A stretch of 64,000 bases of DNA from Streptomyces violaceusniger Tu 4113 (GCF_000147815.2 NC_015957.1:1116001-1180000), one strand, 5' to 3'. Shown: positions 40,104 through 49,261, counted from the first letter of the stretch. Numbers and translations: made by a program. Notes: generated by a model from the letters alone, not told the origin.

Positions 40104-43100
40104 ATGACAGCAGGAGCGGACCAGCTGCTGTACCGACTGGCTGGCGTGCCCCTCGTGCGCGCCACGACGCATCCAGACGGGGCGCCTCTCGCTGAGGGAC
40201 TGAACATGACCGGTTCTCCTGAGGCAGTGGTGGCCGAGGGACTGGCCTGGCTGAAACACGTGTGGCAGCACGAAGAGGCCCGGCGGGCCGTGGAGACCGC
40301 CAGCCCCGTGCTGGCCCAGCAGATCTCGGTCCTGATTGAAGGGCGCCCCGCCCAAGCCCGCCAGGTGGGCCGCCTCGTGGCGTCTTTGGCCTCCTACCAG
40401 TTGCGCTGGCAGGGGCGAGCCACCCCGTTCGGTCTGTTCGCCGGAGTCAGCACGGCTCAAGTCGGCACCGAAGCTCACGTTCGCTGGGGAGAGAGCCACC
40501 GCACAGTCGCCAGGGCGGACGCGCAGTGGTTGGGGGCCGTCGTCACCCGTCTGGAGCAGCATCCCCGCCTGCTGGAACGTCTGACGGTGATCACGAACCC
40601 CGTCGCGTTCGTGCGCGGGGACCGACTCGCTGTCCCAGGCGAGCCGCCCGACGACCCTCCTGGTGTGCTCGCGCCGCTCGAGATATCCGTCGGCCACACG
40701 CCTCCGGTGCGCACCGCGACGGAGGGTGCTCGCGAACCCATCCGCTTCGGGGAGCTTGTCACACTGCTGGCCGCCGAGTTCCCGACCGCGCCACCGAAGC
40801 AGATCAGTTCCCTGCTGGCCGAACTCGTCACCCAACACCTCCTGCTCACCAATCTCCGGCCGCCGATGACCGTCCCGGATGCCCTGGGTCACCTCCGGGC
40901 ACAGCTTGAGGTGGCTGATGCCGACGAGCTGCCCGACCTCGTCGGCCTGGTGCAGCACCTGCGGATGGTTCACGAAGACCTGTCGTGGCACAACGACATC
41001 GCATCCCCCACCGCCGCCCACGCCATGAGGGCAACGGTGGCTGAGCGCATGAACGCGATATGCGACATCGCACCACAGCCGCTGGTTGTCGATACAGCCC
41101 TGGACTGCGACGTATCCCTTCCCGAGGCGGTCATCCGTGAGGCCGAGACCGCTGCCTCCGCGCTGCTGCGCCTGACGCCCTACCCGTTCGGCTATCCACG
41201 ATGGAAGGATTTCCACGTCCGATTTCGGCAGCGGTACGGAGTGGGAGCCGTCGTCCCCGTGACCGAGTTGGTCAGCGACACCGGGCTAGGGCTGCCCGCC
41301 GGATACCTGGGCTCGCCGGTCGCGAACACCGCGCGCACGCTGACCGAACGCGACGAAACCCTCCTTGCCCTTGTCCAGCAGGCCGTCATCGACGGTGCTG
41401 AAGAGATCGTGCTGACCGAGCCCGTCGTCCGCAGCCTGACGGTCGGCAACCCCTCCGAAATGCTCCCGCCGCCGCGAGCCGAACTCGCCTTTCAGATCCA
41501 CGCCACCTCGCCGCAGACCGTAGGGAACGGGTCGTTTCGTCTGTTTGTTACCGCAGCCCCACGCCCCGGCAGCAGCATGGCCGGACGGTTCGCTGACCTG
41601 CTGCCCGAGGCCGACCGCAAGAACCTCTCCGACACATACGCCGCCCTGAGCACGGACGCCCCGGAGGCCATTGCCGCCCAGCTGTCGTTCCCCCCACGCC
41701 GACGGCGCAGCGAGAACGTCGTCCGGACGCCCCAACTGCTCCCTCACACGATCTCCCTTTCTGAGCACCGCGATCCCCACCCTGATCTCATCCAGCTACG
41801 CGACCTCGCGGTCACTGCAGACGCTCGCCAGCTCCACCTGGTCCAGCTATCGACCGGCAGGCGCATCGAACCGCGGGTCATGCACGCCCTGGAGGCGGGC
41901 ACGCTGACCCCGCCGCTCGCCCGCTTCCTCGCCGAGATCACCACCGCACGCTGCGCCGTCTACAAGGCGTTCGACTGGGGAGCCGCGGTACGTCTGCCGT
42001 ACCTGCCGCGGCTGCGCTACGGCCGGACCGTGCTCTCGCCGGCACGCTGGCTCCTGACGGCCGCAGACCTTCCCAAGCCCGCTGCCCCGCTGGCCGAATG
42101 GGAAGGCGCCCTTGAGACATGGCGTCGTCGGCTACGCGCCCCGGAAGCCATCGTTGTGTGCGAGTCCGACCTGCGCCTGCCACTCGACCTTTCCCAGCCG
42201 CTCCACCGGGTGCTGCTGAGGAACCGCCTCGGCGCCGCCCGCGAGGTCGAGTTGCAGGAGGCCCCGACCCCTGCCGACCTGGCCTGGATCGGCCGCGCCC
42301 ACGAATTCCTCCTCCCGCTGCGTCTTGCCCACCCACGTGCCGCAGAACAGACGCCGGTGACGCCATCGCGCCTTCAAGCGATCGAGAGTGACGCGGGGCA
42401 TCTGCCGGGCCGCTCATCGTGGCTGTACGCGCAGGTTCATGGACACCCGGACCGCCAGGACGAAGTCGTGGCTGAGCACCTGCCACGCCTCCTCGACGGC
42501 TGGACCGGCCTTCGGCAGTGGTGGTTCAGGCGTCACCGCGACACCACCCGCCCCGACGCCGAGCAGTACCTGAGTCTCTATCTGCGTCTGCCCAGTCCCG
42601 ACCAGTACGGACAGGCCGCCACCCAGGTCGGAGAGTGGGCCGCTGACCTGCGTGGCTGCGGCCTTCTTGCGCACCTCCAGCTCGCCACCTACCACCCCGA
42701 AGCCGGACGCTACGGTCACAGCGAGGCGATGGACGCGGCACACGAGGTCTTCGCCGCTGACTCCGCCGCTGCCCTCGCCCAGATCACGCTCGCCGTCCGC
42801 ACCGGGCTGCCGCCCGAAGCTGTCACCGCCGCCGGCCTGGTCGACCTCGCTGCCTCCTACGCAGAAACCCCCGACATCGGCATGCGCTGGCTGATCAACC
42901 ATCTCCCTCACGAGCAGGGCAAGCTGGACCAGAGCGTGCGGGATGTCGGGATGCGATTGGCGGACCCCCGCGACGGCTGGGCGACGCTGCGCGCCACGCC
43001 GGGCGCTGAGACCGTGACACGTGCCTGGGAACGACGCCGAACTGTCCTTGCCGCCTACCGCACGCAACTTGCCCTACAGCGCGAGCCCTACAGCGTGCTC

Positions 43101-43229
43101 AGGTCCCTACTCCACATGCATCACGTCCGCACCATCGGTGTCGACCCGGACCGCGAACGGGTCAGCCACCGGCTGGCCCGCGCCTCGGCCCTGCGCCAGA
43201 CCGTCCACGAACGGAAGGAAACTCGGTGA
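40104..43229 (+). CDS. lanB: Full-length class I lantibiotic dehydratase (LanB)
   Basis: A 1041-aa LanB-type enzyme that glutamylates Ser/Thr of the precursor using glutamyl-tRNA and eliminates glutamate to leave Dha/Dhb. The N-terminal glutamylation domain (~1-720) carries the family motif RATPFGLFAG (about residues 104-113) and later FRQRYG and RLPYLPRLRYGRTVLSPARW. The C-terminal elimination domain (~770-1030) is fused: WLYAQVHGHPDRQDEVVAEH, GLRQWWFRRHRD, LSLYLRLPSPDQYGQ and ATYHPEAGRYGHSEAM. Length is normal for fused LanB. ATG 40104 follows AGGAG. It overlaps lanC by 4 bases (GTGA). Confidence 0.92.
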   Translation: MTAGADQLLYRLAGVPLVRATTHPDGAPLAEGLNMTGSPEAVVAEGLAWLKHVWQHEEARRAVETASPVLAQQISVLIEGRPAQARQVGRLVASLASYQLRWQGRATPFGLFAGVSTAQVGTEAHVRWGESHRTVARADAQWLGAVVTRLEQHPRLLERLTVITNPVAFVRGDRLAVPGEPPDDPPGVLAPLEISVGHTPPVRTATEGAREPIRFGELVTLLAAEFPTAPPKQISSLLAELVTQHLLLTNLRPPMTVPDALGHLRAQLEVADADELPDLVGLVQHLRMVHEDLSWHNDIASPTAAHAMRATVAERMNAICDIAPQPLVVDTALDCDVSLPEAVIREAETAASALLRLTPYPFGYPRWKDFHVRFRQRYGVGAVVPVTELVSDTGLGLPAGYLGSPVANTARTLTERDETLLALVQQAVIDGAEEIVLTEPVVRSLTVGNPSEMLPPPRAELAFQIHATSPQTVGNGSFRLFVTAAPRPGSSMAGRFADLLPEADRKNLSDTYAALSTDAPEAIAAQLSFPPRRRRSENVVRTPQLLPHTISLSEHRDPHPDLIQLRDLAVTADARQLHLVQLSTGRRIEPRVMHALEAGTLTPPLARFLAEITTARCAVYKAFDWGAAVRLPYLPRLRYGRTVLSPARWLLTAADLPKPAAPLAEWEGALETWRRRLRAPEAIVVCESDLRLPLDLSQPLHRVLLRNRLGAAREVELQEAPTPADLAWIGRAHEFLLPLRLAHPRAAEQTPVTPSRLQAIESDAGHLPGRSSWLYAQVHGHPDRQDEVVAEHLPRLLDGWTGLRQWWFRRHRDTTRPDAEQYLSLYLRLPSPDQYGQAATQVGEWAADLRGCGLLAHLQLATYHPEAGRYGHSEAMDAAHEVFAADSAAALAQITLAVRTGLPPEAVTAAGLVDLAASYAETPDIGMRWLINHLPHEQGKLDQSVRDVGMRLADPRDGWATLRATPGAETVTRAWERRRTVLAAYRTQLALQREPYSVLRSLLHMHHVRTIGVDPDRERVSHRLARASALRQTVHERKETR

Positions 43230-44458
43230 GCGCGCCGACCAGCACTGCGTCCGCCGCCGCGCAGGAGATTGCCCAGCTGCTGACGACGCCCGAACCGCTC
43301 CCCGCTGAACTGGGCTGGCGTACGCAGTCCCTGTCCAAGGGGGCGGCAGGTGTCGCACTGCTGCACATCGAGCGCGCTCACTCCGGAGAGGGTAGCTGGC
43401 AGACCGCACACTCCTGGGTGACGGCCGCAGCCAGGGATGGGGTCAGTGCTGCGGATGACGCCAACCTGCTCTTCGGCGCACCCGCTCTCGCCTTCGTTCT
43501 CCGCGCGGCCGAGGCTGACGGAACCGTGCGATACGGTCCAGCCCGGACCGGAGTGGAAAAGTCCGTCACCGCGCTCACCCACCGCCGCGTTGACCTCGCA
43601 CATGCACGTATCGACCGCGGTGAACTTCCCGCCTTCGGCGAGTACGACCTCCTTCACGGCCTGACCGGGCTCGGCGCCCATCTCCTCCAACACGCGGCCG
43701 GCAACGACGCTCTGGGGCGGGTCCTGACCTACCTTGTACGCCTGACGCAACCGCTGCGGGCCGACGACGAAACCCTGCCGGGGTGGTGGGTCTTCCACGA
43801 CCCCCAGGTCAAGCAGTCCGATGCCTTCCGTGGCGGGCACGGCAACTTTGGCATCGCGCACGGTATCGCCGGGCCGCTCGCGCTCCTTGCTCAGGCCCGG
43901 CGCCGCGGGGTCACCGTAGACGGGCACGACGAAGCCCTCCACATGATCAGTGCATGGCTGGATACCTGGCGGCAGCACGCCGACTCCGGTCCGTGGTGGC
44001 CGCAGTGGATCACCCGCGACCAGTTGCGCACCGGTCGGCCCGGTCAATCCGGCCCAGGGCGACCGAGTTGGTGCTACGGCACCCCCGGCCTGGCCCGCGC
44101 TCAGCAGCTCGCAGCCATCGCCACAACAGATATCGCACGTCAGCAGATGGCTGAACATGCCCTCGTCGGCTGCCTGTCCGACCCGGACCAGCTCGGCCGG
44201 ATCACGGGTATCAGCCTTTGCCATGGCTGGGCCGGGCTGTACCAGACCGTCTGGCGGGTTGGCCGTGACGCGTGCACACCGGAGGTCAGCGTGCATGTGC
44301 CCGTCTTGGCCGACCGCCTCATTCAGCAGTGCCGTGCTGGTCTTGGCGAAGACATCGGCTTGCTCGAAGGGACTACGGGACTTGCTCTTGCCCTGCACAC
44401 CGCCGCCCACACCACACCGCCGGTCTCCGGGTGGGACTCGTGGCTGCTCATCAACTGA
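43226..44458 (+). CDS. lanC: LanC-like lanthionine cyclase
   Basis: A 410-aa zinc enzyme catalysing Michael addition of Cys thiols to dehydro residues. The (alpha/alpha) toroid motifs are present: YDLLHGLTGLGAHLL, GNFGIAHGIAGPLALL (the catalytic GxAHG), SWCYGTPGLARA with the first zinc Cys near residue 282, and ISLCHGWAGLYQ with the zinc Cys-His pair near residues 332-333. All three expected zinc ligands are visible, so it should be active. GTG start overlaps the lanB stop. Confidence 0.93.
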   Translation: MSAPTSTASAAAQEIAQLLTTPEPLPAELGWRTQSLSKGAAGVALLHIERAHSGEGSWQTAHSWVTAAARDGVSAADDANLLFGAPALAFVLRAAEADGTVRYGPARTGVEKSVTALTHRRVDLAHARIDRGELPAFGEYDLLHGLTGLGAHLLQHAAGNDALGRVLTYLVRLTQPLRADDETLPGWWVFHDPQVKQSDAFRGGHGNFGIAHGIAGPLALLAQARRRGVTVDGHDEALHMISAWLDTWRQHADSGPWWPQWITRDQLRTGRPGQSGPGRPSWCYGTPGLARAQQLAAIATTDIARQQMAEHALVGCLSDPDQLGRITGISLCHGWAGLYQTVWRVGRDACTPEVSVHVPVLADRLIQQCRAGLGEDIGLLEGTTGLALALHTAAHTTPPVSGWDSWLLIN

Positions 44459-44480
44459 GCCGCCCCCGGATCAGGAAGGG

Positions 44481-45524
44481 ATGAGGAAAGTGGAAGTTTC
44501 GGTCTCGCCGCACCAGGTGGCCAAGAGCGTTCTGGAAGTTTTGGCTGGCGTCCCGCTCTACCAGGCTGCCGCCCGTGCAGGGATGAAGGTCGGCGACCTC
44601 GCCGATGCCGTCGAGGTCTATCAGGCCGCGGGAGAGCACGCCCTCGAAGCTCAAGCCGAGGCCGCTCAGGGCTGGTACTCAGTCTCCATTCAATTTGCCG
44701 ACTGGAGCGCCGCCGAGCAGACCGCTTTTGCCGGCCTTGGACCACAACTGGAGCAGGCAGAGAAGACCGGGGCGCTTGCCAACTGGTGGTTCCTTCGCAA
44801 GTACCCCTGCTGGCGTCTCCGCTGTCAGTCCGGCTCCGCGGCCACTCGTGCCGACGCCGAGAGTGCCGTGAGCAAAATCCTGGACAGGCTCATGGCCGAC
44901 GGTCTGGTTGACCGATGGTGGCAGACCATCTACGAGCCCGAGTCTCTGGTGTTCGGCGGCCCCCAAGGCATGGACGCGGCCCACGATCTATTCCACGCCG
45001 ATAGCTGGGGCGTCCTCGACTACGTACGCCGTCATGACTCCAGCGCGATGCCGGGCGGCACCCTTGGCCGCCGGGAGCTGTCCGTCCTGCTGTGCTGCAC
45101 TCTGTTCTTCGGCGCTGGTCAGGAACCGCACGAGCAGGGCGACATCTGGCACCGCGTGGAACAGCTGCGCCCCCTGCCCTCCGATACGCCCGCCGCCCGG
45201 CTGACCGGGATGACTGCGGCGCTGCAAGTCCTGATGAAACTCGACACCAGCCCCACCAGCCCTCCATTCAACGAGGGTGGCTCGCTCGCCTTCATAGCAC
45301 CCTGGGCCGCTGCCTTCGAGACCGCAGGGCGGCGCCTGGGAGGCGCGGCACATATGGGCACTCTCCACCGGGGCGTGCGAGACGTCCTCGCCCACCACGT
45401 GATCTTCGCCTGGAATCGCATGGGCCTGGATAGCCGGACACAGGGCATCCTCGCGCGGGCGGCACGTGACACCGTGATGAACCCGTCGACCCTGCCCGAT
45501 AACCCCTCATGGGAAGGCAGTTGA
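44481..45524 (+). CDS. Stand-alone SpaB_C / thiopeptide-type bacteriocin biosynthesis protein
   Basis: A 347-aa protein. The N-terminal ~55 residues (VSPHQVAKSVLEVLAGVPLY, AAARAGMKVGDLADAVEVYQ) resemble a small helical bundle, followed by a LanB elimination-type domain: WYSVSIQFADWSAAEQTAFA, NWWFLRKYPCWRLRCQ, WWQTIYEPESLVFGGPQGM, HADSWGVLDYVRRHD and the C-terminal VLAHHVIFAWNRMGL. Because the cluster LanB already has this domain, this is a second copy, either a partner in elimination or for another step. Start ATG 44481 with AGGA just upstream; GTG 44490 is an alternative. It abuts the next gene by TGATG. Confidence 0.88.
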   Translation: MRKVEVSVSPHQVAKSVLEVLAGVPLYQAAARAGMKVGDLADAVEVYQAAGEHALEAQAEAAQGWYSVSIQFADWSAAEQTAFAGLGPQLEQAEKTGALANWWFLRKYPCWRLRCQSGSAATRADAESAVSKILDRLMADGLVDRWWQTIYEPESLVFGGPQGMDAAHDLFHADSWGVLDYVRRHDSSAMPGGTLGRRELSVLLCCTLFFGAGQEPHEQGDIWHRVEQLRPLPSDTPAARLTGMTAALQVLMKLDTSPTSPPFNEGGSLAFIAPWAAAFETAGRRLGGAAHMGTLHRGVRDVLAHHVIFAWNRMGLDSRTQGILARAARDTVMNPSTLPDNPSWEGS

Positions 45525-46489
45525 TGTCCACGGAACCCAACGACCCCAAGACCACGGTACGGATGCGAACCGCCCACGGACACGCTTGCGCTGCTTTGGC
45601 CACCCGGCCCGAACAAGAGGCAGGCGAGACATGGGGGTGGCGCGGCCGAACGCTGAGCCTGTCCGTCATCGCACCCAGCGGCCCGGCCTGGCTCCGCGTC
45701 GGCTGCGCCCCGTCCGGCGAGATCAACGCCACGTTCTGGAACGGCTCCGTTGCGGCCCAACAGGCCATCCCGGAATCGGTACCCCGCCCTCGACTACGCG
45801 TCGTTCACGACTGGAACGACGAGCAATGGACGTACCGCGCGGAACTGTACGAACGGGTCACCGCCCGGCCCGCCTCCCCAACCTCCGCACTGACCATTGC
45901 CCCGGAACTGCCGGCCACCTGGTGGAGAACCGTTCGCGCCGTGCTACATGACATCGCTCCGGTGCCCACCGACCGCTTCACCGTGCGCCAGCCCTTCCTC
46001 GAACGCGCCATGCCACAGTTCCTCGGCACACCGATCGACACCACACCACCGTCATGGTCGACGACGCATGGTGACTTCCACTGGGCGAACCTCTGCGCGC
46101 CCGAACTCCACATATTCGACTGGGAAGGTTGGGGCCTCGCTCCAACGGGCTACGACGCTGCCGTGCTCCACAGCTACAGCCTGCTCATCCCCTCCGTCGC
46201 CGCCTGCGTCCGCCGCGAACTGAACGACGTGCTTAACACCCCCGAGGGCTGGTTCGCCGAACTCGCCGTCATCACTCAGATCCTCCACAGCACGACTCAT
46301 GGTGACAACCTCGACCTCGCCAAGCCACTTCGCCGCCGCGCTGAACATCTGCTGGGACGTCCGGTTCCCCCACCAAGCGGCCCGACCGTTGCCCCAGGGG
46401 CCCTTGAACGAATCACGCCGACAAGTCCCCGCGCAGAGTGCGGATCACCGCTCCCGGCTCAGCAGGGCGACGGGCAGGCCGCGACATGA
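45524..46489 (+). CDS. Aminoglycoside phosphotransferase-like kinase of the RiPP cluster
   Basis: A 321-aa APH/choline-kinase-fold protein. The catalytic loop HGDFHWANL (about residues 181-189) and the magnesium motif FDWEGWGLAPTGYD (about 198-211) are intact. The N-lobe is short and I see no clear ATP-binding lysine motif, so activity is uncertain. The last ~40 residues (after GRPVPPPSGP) look non-homologous. In class V lanthipeptide systems an APH-like protein (LxmK type) takes part in Ser/Thr modification; here a role in peptide phosphorylation, self-resistance or tailoring is speculative. ATG 45524 overlaps the preceding stop; the in-frame ATG at 45509 is less likely. Confidence 0.82.
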   Translation: MSTEPNDPKTTVRMRTAHGHACAALATRPEQEAGETWGWRGRTLSLSVIAPSGPAWLRVGCAPSGEINATFWNGSVAAQQAIPESVPRPRLRVVHDWNDEQWTYRAELYERVTARPASPTSALTIAPELPATWWRTVRAVLHDIAPVPTDRFTVRQPFLERAMPQFLGTPIDTTPPSWSTTHGDFHWANLCAPELHIFDWEGWGLAPTGYDAAVLHSYSLLIPSVAACVRRELNDVLNTPEGWFAELAVITQILHSTTHGDNLDLAKPLRRRAEHLLGRPVPPPSGPTVAPGALERITPTSPRAECGSPLPAQQGDGQAAT

Positions 46490-46695
46490 GCACACACCCG
46501 CACCACAGCATTGCAGGCAGCAGTCCAATCGCACATCGCGTGGTCTCGCACTTTCCCCTGGTGTGCCGGCCCCGCCTGACCTGCCCAGATCTCGAAACCC
46601 GGATCGCGGAGGTGCAGAGGTATGCGAATTCCTGCGAAGAACGGGCAGAACTGGCCAAGCGGCGTCACCGAGCCTGCGTGGTCTGGAACCTAGCG
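46486..46695 (+). pseudogene. N-terminal remnant of a hypothetical RiPP-cluster protein
   Basis: The frame from ATG 46486 (MSTHPHHSIAGSSPIAHRVV) runs through LETRIAEVQRYANSCEERAE and ACVVWNLAALIA, which looks like a genuine protein start. After about 46695 the sequence changes character and the open frame continues only as low-quality Arg/Ser-rich sequence into the next gene region. It is most simply a truncated gene whose 3' part was lost, overlapping the end of the APH-like gene by 4 bases. Confidence 0.4.
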
Positions 46696-46950
46696 GCGCT
46701 GATCGCGATTGAGCGAGAACGGTCTCGGTCCGCGAAAACCTCATCCGCCACATGCCTATCGGCATCGGCGATTCGGCCAATCCTCTCCGCTCGGGAACGG
46801 CCCCAACACCATGTCCGCATATTCGACCCCTTGCGTTTCAAGGACCCCACGGCGTCCGGAATCGAGCGCGTTCGATTCCGGCGCCGCGTCGTTATGCCGT
46901 GCACCGCCGAGCCACCCAGGTGCGGCCCCCGACCCCCAGGAGGGACACAG

Positions 46951-47388
46951 GTGACTGTGACTGACGCCTCGACTGCAAACTCTGAGACGCCGCCCCCTCC
47001 GCCACCTGCGGAGATCCGCTACAGCGGCGAATACTCCATCAACCCGCTCGGCGACGTGTCCTTCACGCACATGGGCGCCCGCCTGCCGTCCGTGCTGCGC
47101 CGCATCTGTCGAATGGCATGGCATCTCGACCGCACTGCCGTTCTTCTCCTCGCCGCCTGCCAACTGGTCACAGGCGCCGCCGCCGCGGTCGGCCTGGCCG
47201 CGACCGCCCGCGCCATGCAGCCGATCCTTGGACCCGGAGCCGTGGCCGACCGCCTTCATCAGGCGCTGCCCGCGCTGCCCGCGCTGCCCGTCGTGGCCGG
47301 CGCGGCGGCACTCGGGCGGCTCTCCAGATCGATGACCCGTACCGGCGCAGAAGAGTCAAGCTGGAAAGCTTCCCGACGAGCTGAGTGA
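46951..47388 (+). pseudogene. Truncated ABC exporter, N-terminal part only
   Basis: GTG 46951 has an excellent AGGAGGG site. The protein starts VTVTDASTANSET, then Pro-rich, then the first transmembrane region of a type I ABC exporter (VLRRICRMAWHLDRTAVLLL, AACQLVTGAAAAVGLAATAR, PVVAGAAALGRLS). After ~residue 125 it ends in unrelated residues and stops at 145 aa, while such exporters are ~580-650 aa with a C-terminal ATPase. The transporter of the lanthipeptide cluster therefore appears lost from this position. Confidence 0.65.
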
Positions 47389-47776
47389 GCAACTCGCCAC
47401 GCCGCTGTGCACGAGCGGCTGCACGATCCGGGAAAGCGTTACCCGTACATAGCCGCGCCCACGTCCGCAGAGGCTTGCACAATTGGGCAAAAACGGCGGC
47501 TACCCAGGCGGCGGGCGCCGTGCCCCGCGCTGGGGATGGATCCCCGACCCGCCGCCCGGTCTCTGGGACCGCTTGAGCAGCGGCTACCCGGCAACCGCGA
47601 CAGAGGGCAACACCACGCGCCAGGCGATGCGGCGATGCGGGGAATGCGAGACCACGTTGTCGGCCACGTAAGCCAGCACATCGCACAGGCGGCCAGCACC
47701 GGAGAGGGTCTTCGCGAGGTGCCGTCCCGGCGGTCTCCCGCCGGGACTGCGCCCGCGTCGTGCCGTACGGCCTGGC
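47389..47776. other. Degraded sequence at the right edge of the RiPP cluster
   Basis: No supported gene. Short frames in all phases suggest gene debris (for example YRRRRVKLESFPTS and KLPDELSEQLATPL in different frames near 47342-47400). The right 38-bp repeat is at 47710-47747, 30 bases beyond the carboxypeptidase stop. Confidence 0.5.
47710..47747. repeat. 38-bp direct repeat, right copy, with internal hairpin
   Basis: Identical to 38176-38213, same orientation, 9534 bp apart. The internal 10-bp hairpin lies just past the end of the minus-strand carboxypeptidase gene and could terminate it. Confidence 0.9.
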
Positions 47777-49135
47777 TCAGGTTGAGGTGCAGTACTGCGA
47801 TTCCTTGCCGATCGAGCGGTACATGCAGTCCGCGTTCTCCACGAGTTGGAGCACCGCGTCGCGGTTGCGGCTGGTTTCGCGGTCGATGACCTCGTCGGGC
47901 GGGTAGAAGCCGCCGGCGCCGGAGTCGGTCGGGTACATCTCGAAGGTGTAGGCGAAGACCTTCTGCGTGCCCCACAGATAGTCGTCGATCGCGCCGTCGG
48001 TGATGTAGAGCTCGCTGGACTGCTCGGGGGTGTAGCCGTTGCTCGCGGCCATCTTCTTGCCGACCGCCGCGAACGCGTCGTAGTCGTCCCGCGTCATGCC
48101 GGTGGTGGTTTCGTCGTACGTCCAGCCGAAGGGCCACAGCACCAGTTCGCTGTAGGTGTGGAAGTCGATCGCGGCCTTGATCTGCTGCTTGCCGCCGACG
48201 ACGCGGCTGCGGGCGAAGTCGGCGACGACCTTCACCTCGGGGGCGGAGCCGGCGCTGGGGCCGCGGTAGGTCTCCGAGCCGGGGGAGCCGGAGGAGCCGC
48301 CGCAGCAGCCCCATTTGAAGTCCCAGTTGCGGTTGAGGTCGGTGCCGACGGACGAGGAGCCGGAGTTGGGCTGGCGGTTCTTGCGCCAGCTCCGGTAGGA
48401 GCCGGTGGCGATGTCGTACTCGCCGCCGTCCGGGTTCACATCCGGGATGATCCAGATCTCCCGGCCGTTGACCGCGCCTGTGATCCGGGGGTCGCTGCCG
48501 TAGCCCTCGGTGAACTGCCGCACCAGATAGAGGGCCATCTCCACGGTCAGGTGCTCACGCGCGTGCTGATGGGCGGTGAAGAGGACCTCGGGCTCGTTCT
48601 CGTCCGTGGCCACATTGTCGCTGATCTTGAGGGCGACGATGTCCCGGCCCTCGTACGACTTTCCGATGACGCGCTTGCTGAGGATCGACGGATACTTGGC
48701 CACCGCTGCGTTGATCTCGGCGCTCGCTTCGGCGTAGTTGTGGTACTTCGCATCGGCCGAGGGGAAGTCGAAGGGCTTGGCGGACCTGCCCTCGCTGCGG
48801 TCGGGCGGGCCCTGGAGCCCGGTGAGCCGGTAGCCGAGCGCGCGCAGCCGCTTGGCCTGCGCGGCGTCGGCGGTGACGACCAGGGAGCGGGCGTCCACCT
48901 CGTCGATGGACACGCCGGTGGCGGCGACGGCGGAGCGGTCGGCCCGGGTGGCGGGGCCGGAAACCTCGTACTGGCGGACGCTATCGTCGGCGCCCTGGGC
49001 AGTGGGTGACGCGGTGCGGTCGGTGCCGGGCCGTGGAGCGGGATCGTCGGCCTGAGCTGCCATGGGGGCGGCGAGTGCGAGGGTGAGCAAGGCGGTGAGG
49101 GCGGTGGCCCGTCTACCGCGGATGCGACGTCGCAT
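47777..49135 (-). CDS. Secreted M14 zinc carboxypeptidase
   Basis: A 452-aa exported metallocarboxypeptidase. The signal peptide is [20 protein letters not shown] to AAQA (cut near residue 29), followed by a ~95-residue propeptide ([20 protein letters not shown]). The M14 catalytic domain starts near 120: [18 protein letters not shown], zinc motif [12 protein letters not shown] (HxxE near residues 187-190), [28 protein letters not shown], the third zinc ligand in [17 protein letters not shown], and the catalytic Glu in YTFEMYP (about residue 398). CAGGAG lies 6 bases before ATG. Divergent from the protease at 49262. Confidence 0.95.
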   Translation of the reverse strand: MRRRIRGRRATALTALLTLALAAPMAAQADDPAPRPGTDRTASPTAQGADDSVRQYEVSGPATRADRSAVAATGVSIDEVDARSLVVTADAAQAKRLRALGYRLTGLQGPPDRSEGRSAKPFDFPSADAKYHNYAEASAEINAAVAKYPSILSKRVIGKSYEGRDIVALKISDNVATDENEPEVLFTAHQHAREHLTVEMALYLVRQFTEGYGSDPRITGAVNGREIWIIPDVNPDGGEYDIATGSYRSWRKNRQPNSGSSSVGTDLNRNWDFKWGCCGGSSGSPGSETYRGPSAGSAPEVKVVADFARSRVVGGKQQIKAAIDFHTYSELVLWPFGWTYDETTTGMTRDDYDAFAAVGKKMAASNGYTPEQSSELYITDGAIDDYLWGTQKVFAYTFEMYPTDSGAGGFYPPDEVIDRETSRNRDAVLQLVENADCMYRSIGKESQYCTST

Positions 49136-49187
49136 GACATCTCCTGGGGGGTTAAGGGCGAGCGACTGCTGCGCCAGTGTTCGGCCA

Positions 49188-49204
49188 TGCGCATGACATG
49201 CGCA
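49188..49204. promoter_or_regulatory. Perfect 8-1-8 palindrome between two secreted peptidase genes
   Basis: TGCGCATG-A-CATGCGCA, 17 bp, lies 53 bases before the carboxypeptidase start on one side and 57 bases before the protease start on the other. The central position suggests a shared operator. Regulator unknown. Confidence 0.6.
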
Positions 49205-49261
49205 AGGGTTGGAAATGGTCGAAGCCGAAGGAACTTCTCATCGAGGGAAGGAACCCCCCGC

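Noticed and set aside
47366..47452. Frame reading ATPLCTSGCTIRESVTRT, reminiscent of a nisin-like LCTPGC core
   Set aside because: The frame has an upstream stop at 47333 and no ATG, GTG or TTG start in between, no leader and no ribosome-binding site. It is most likely chance or gene debris.
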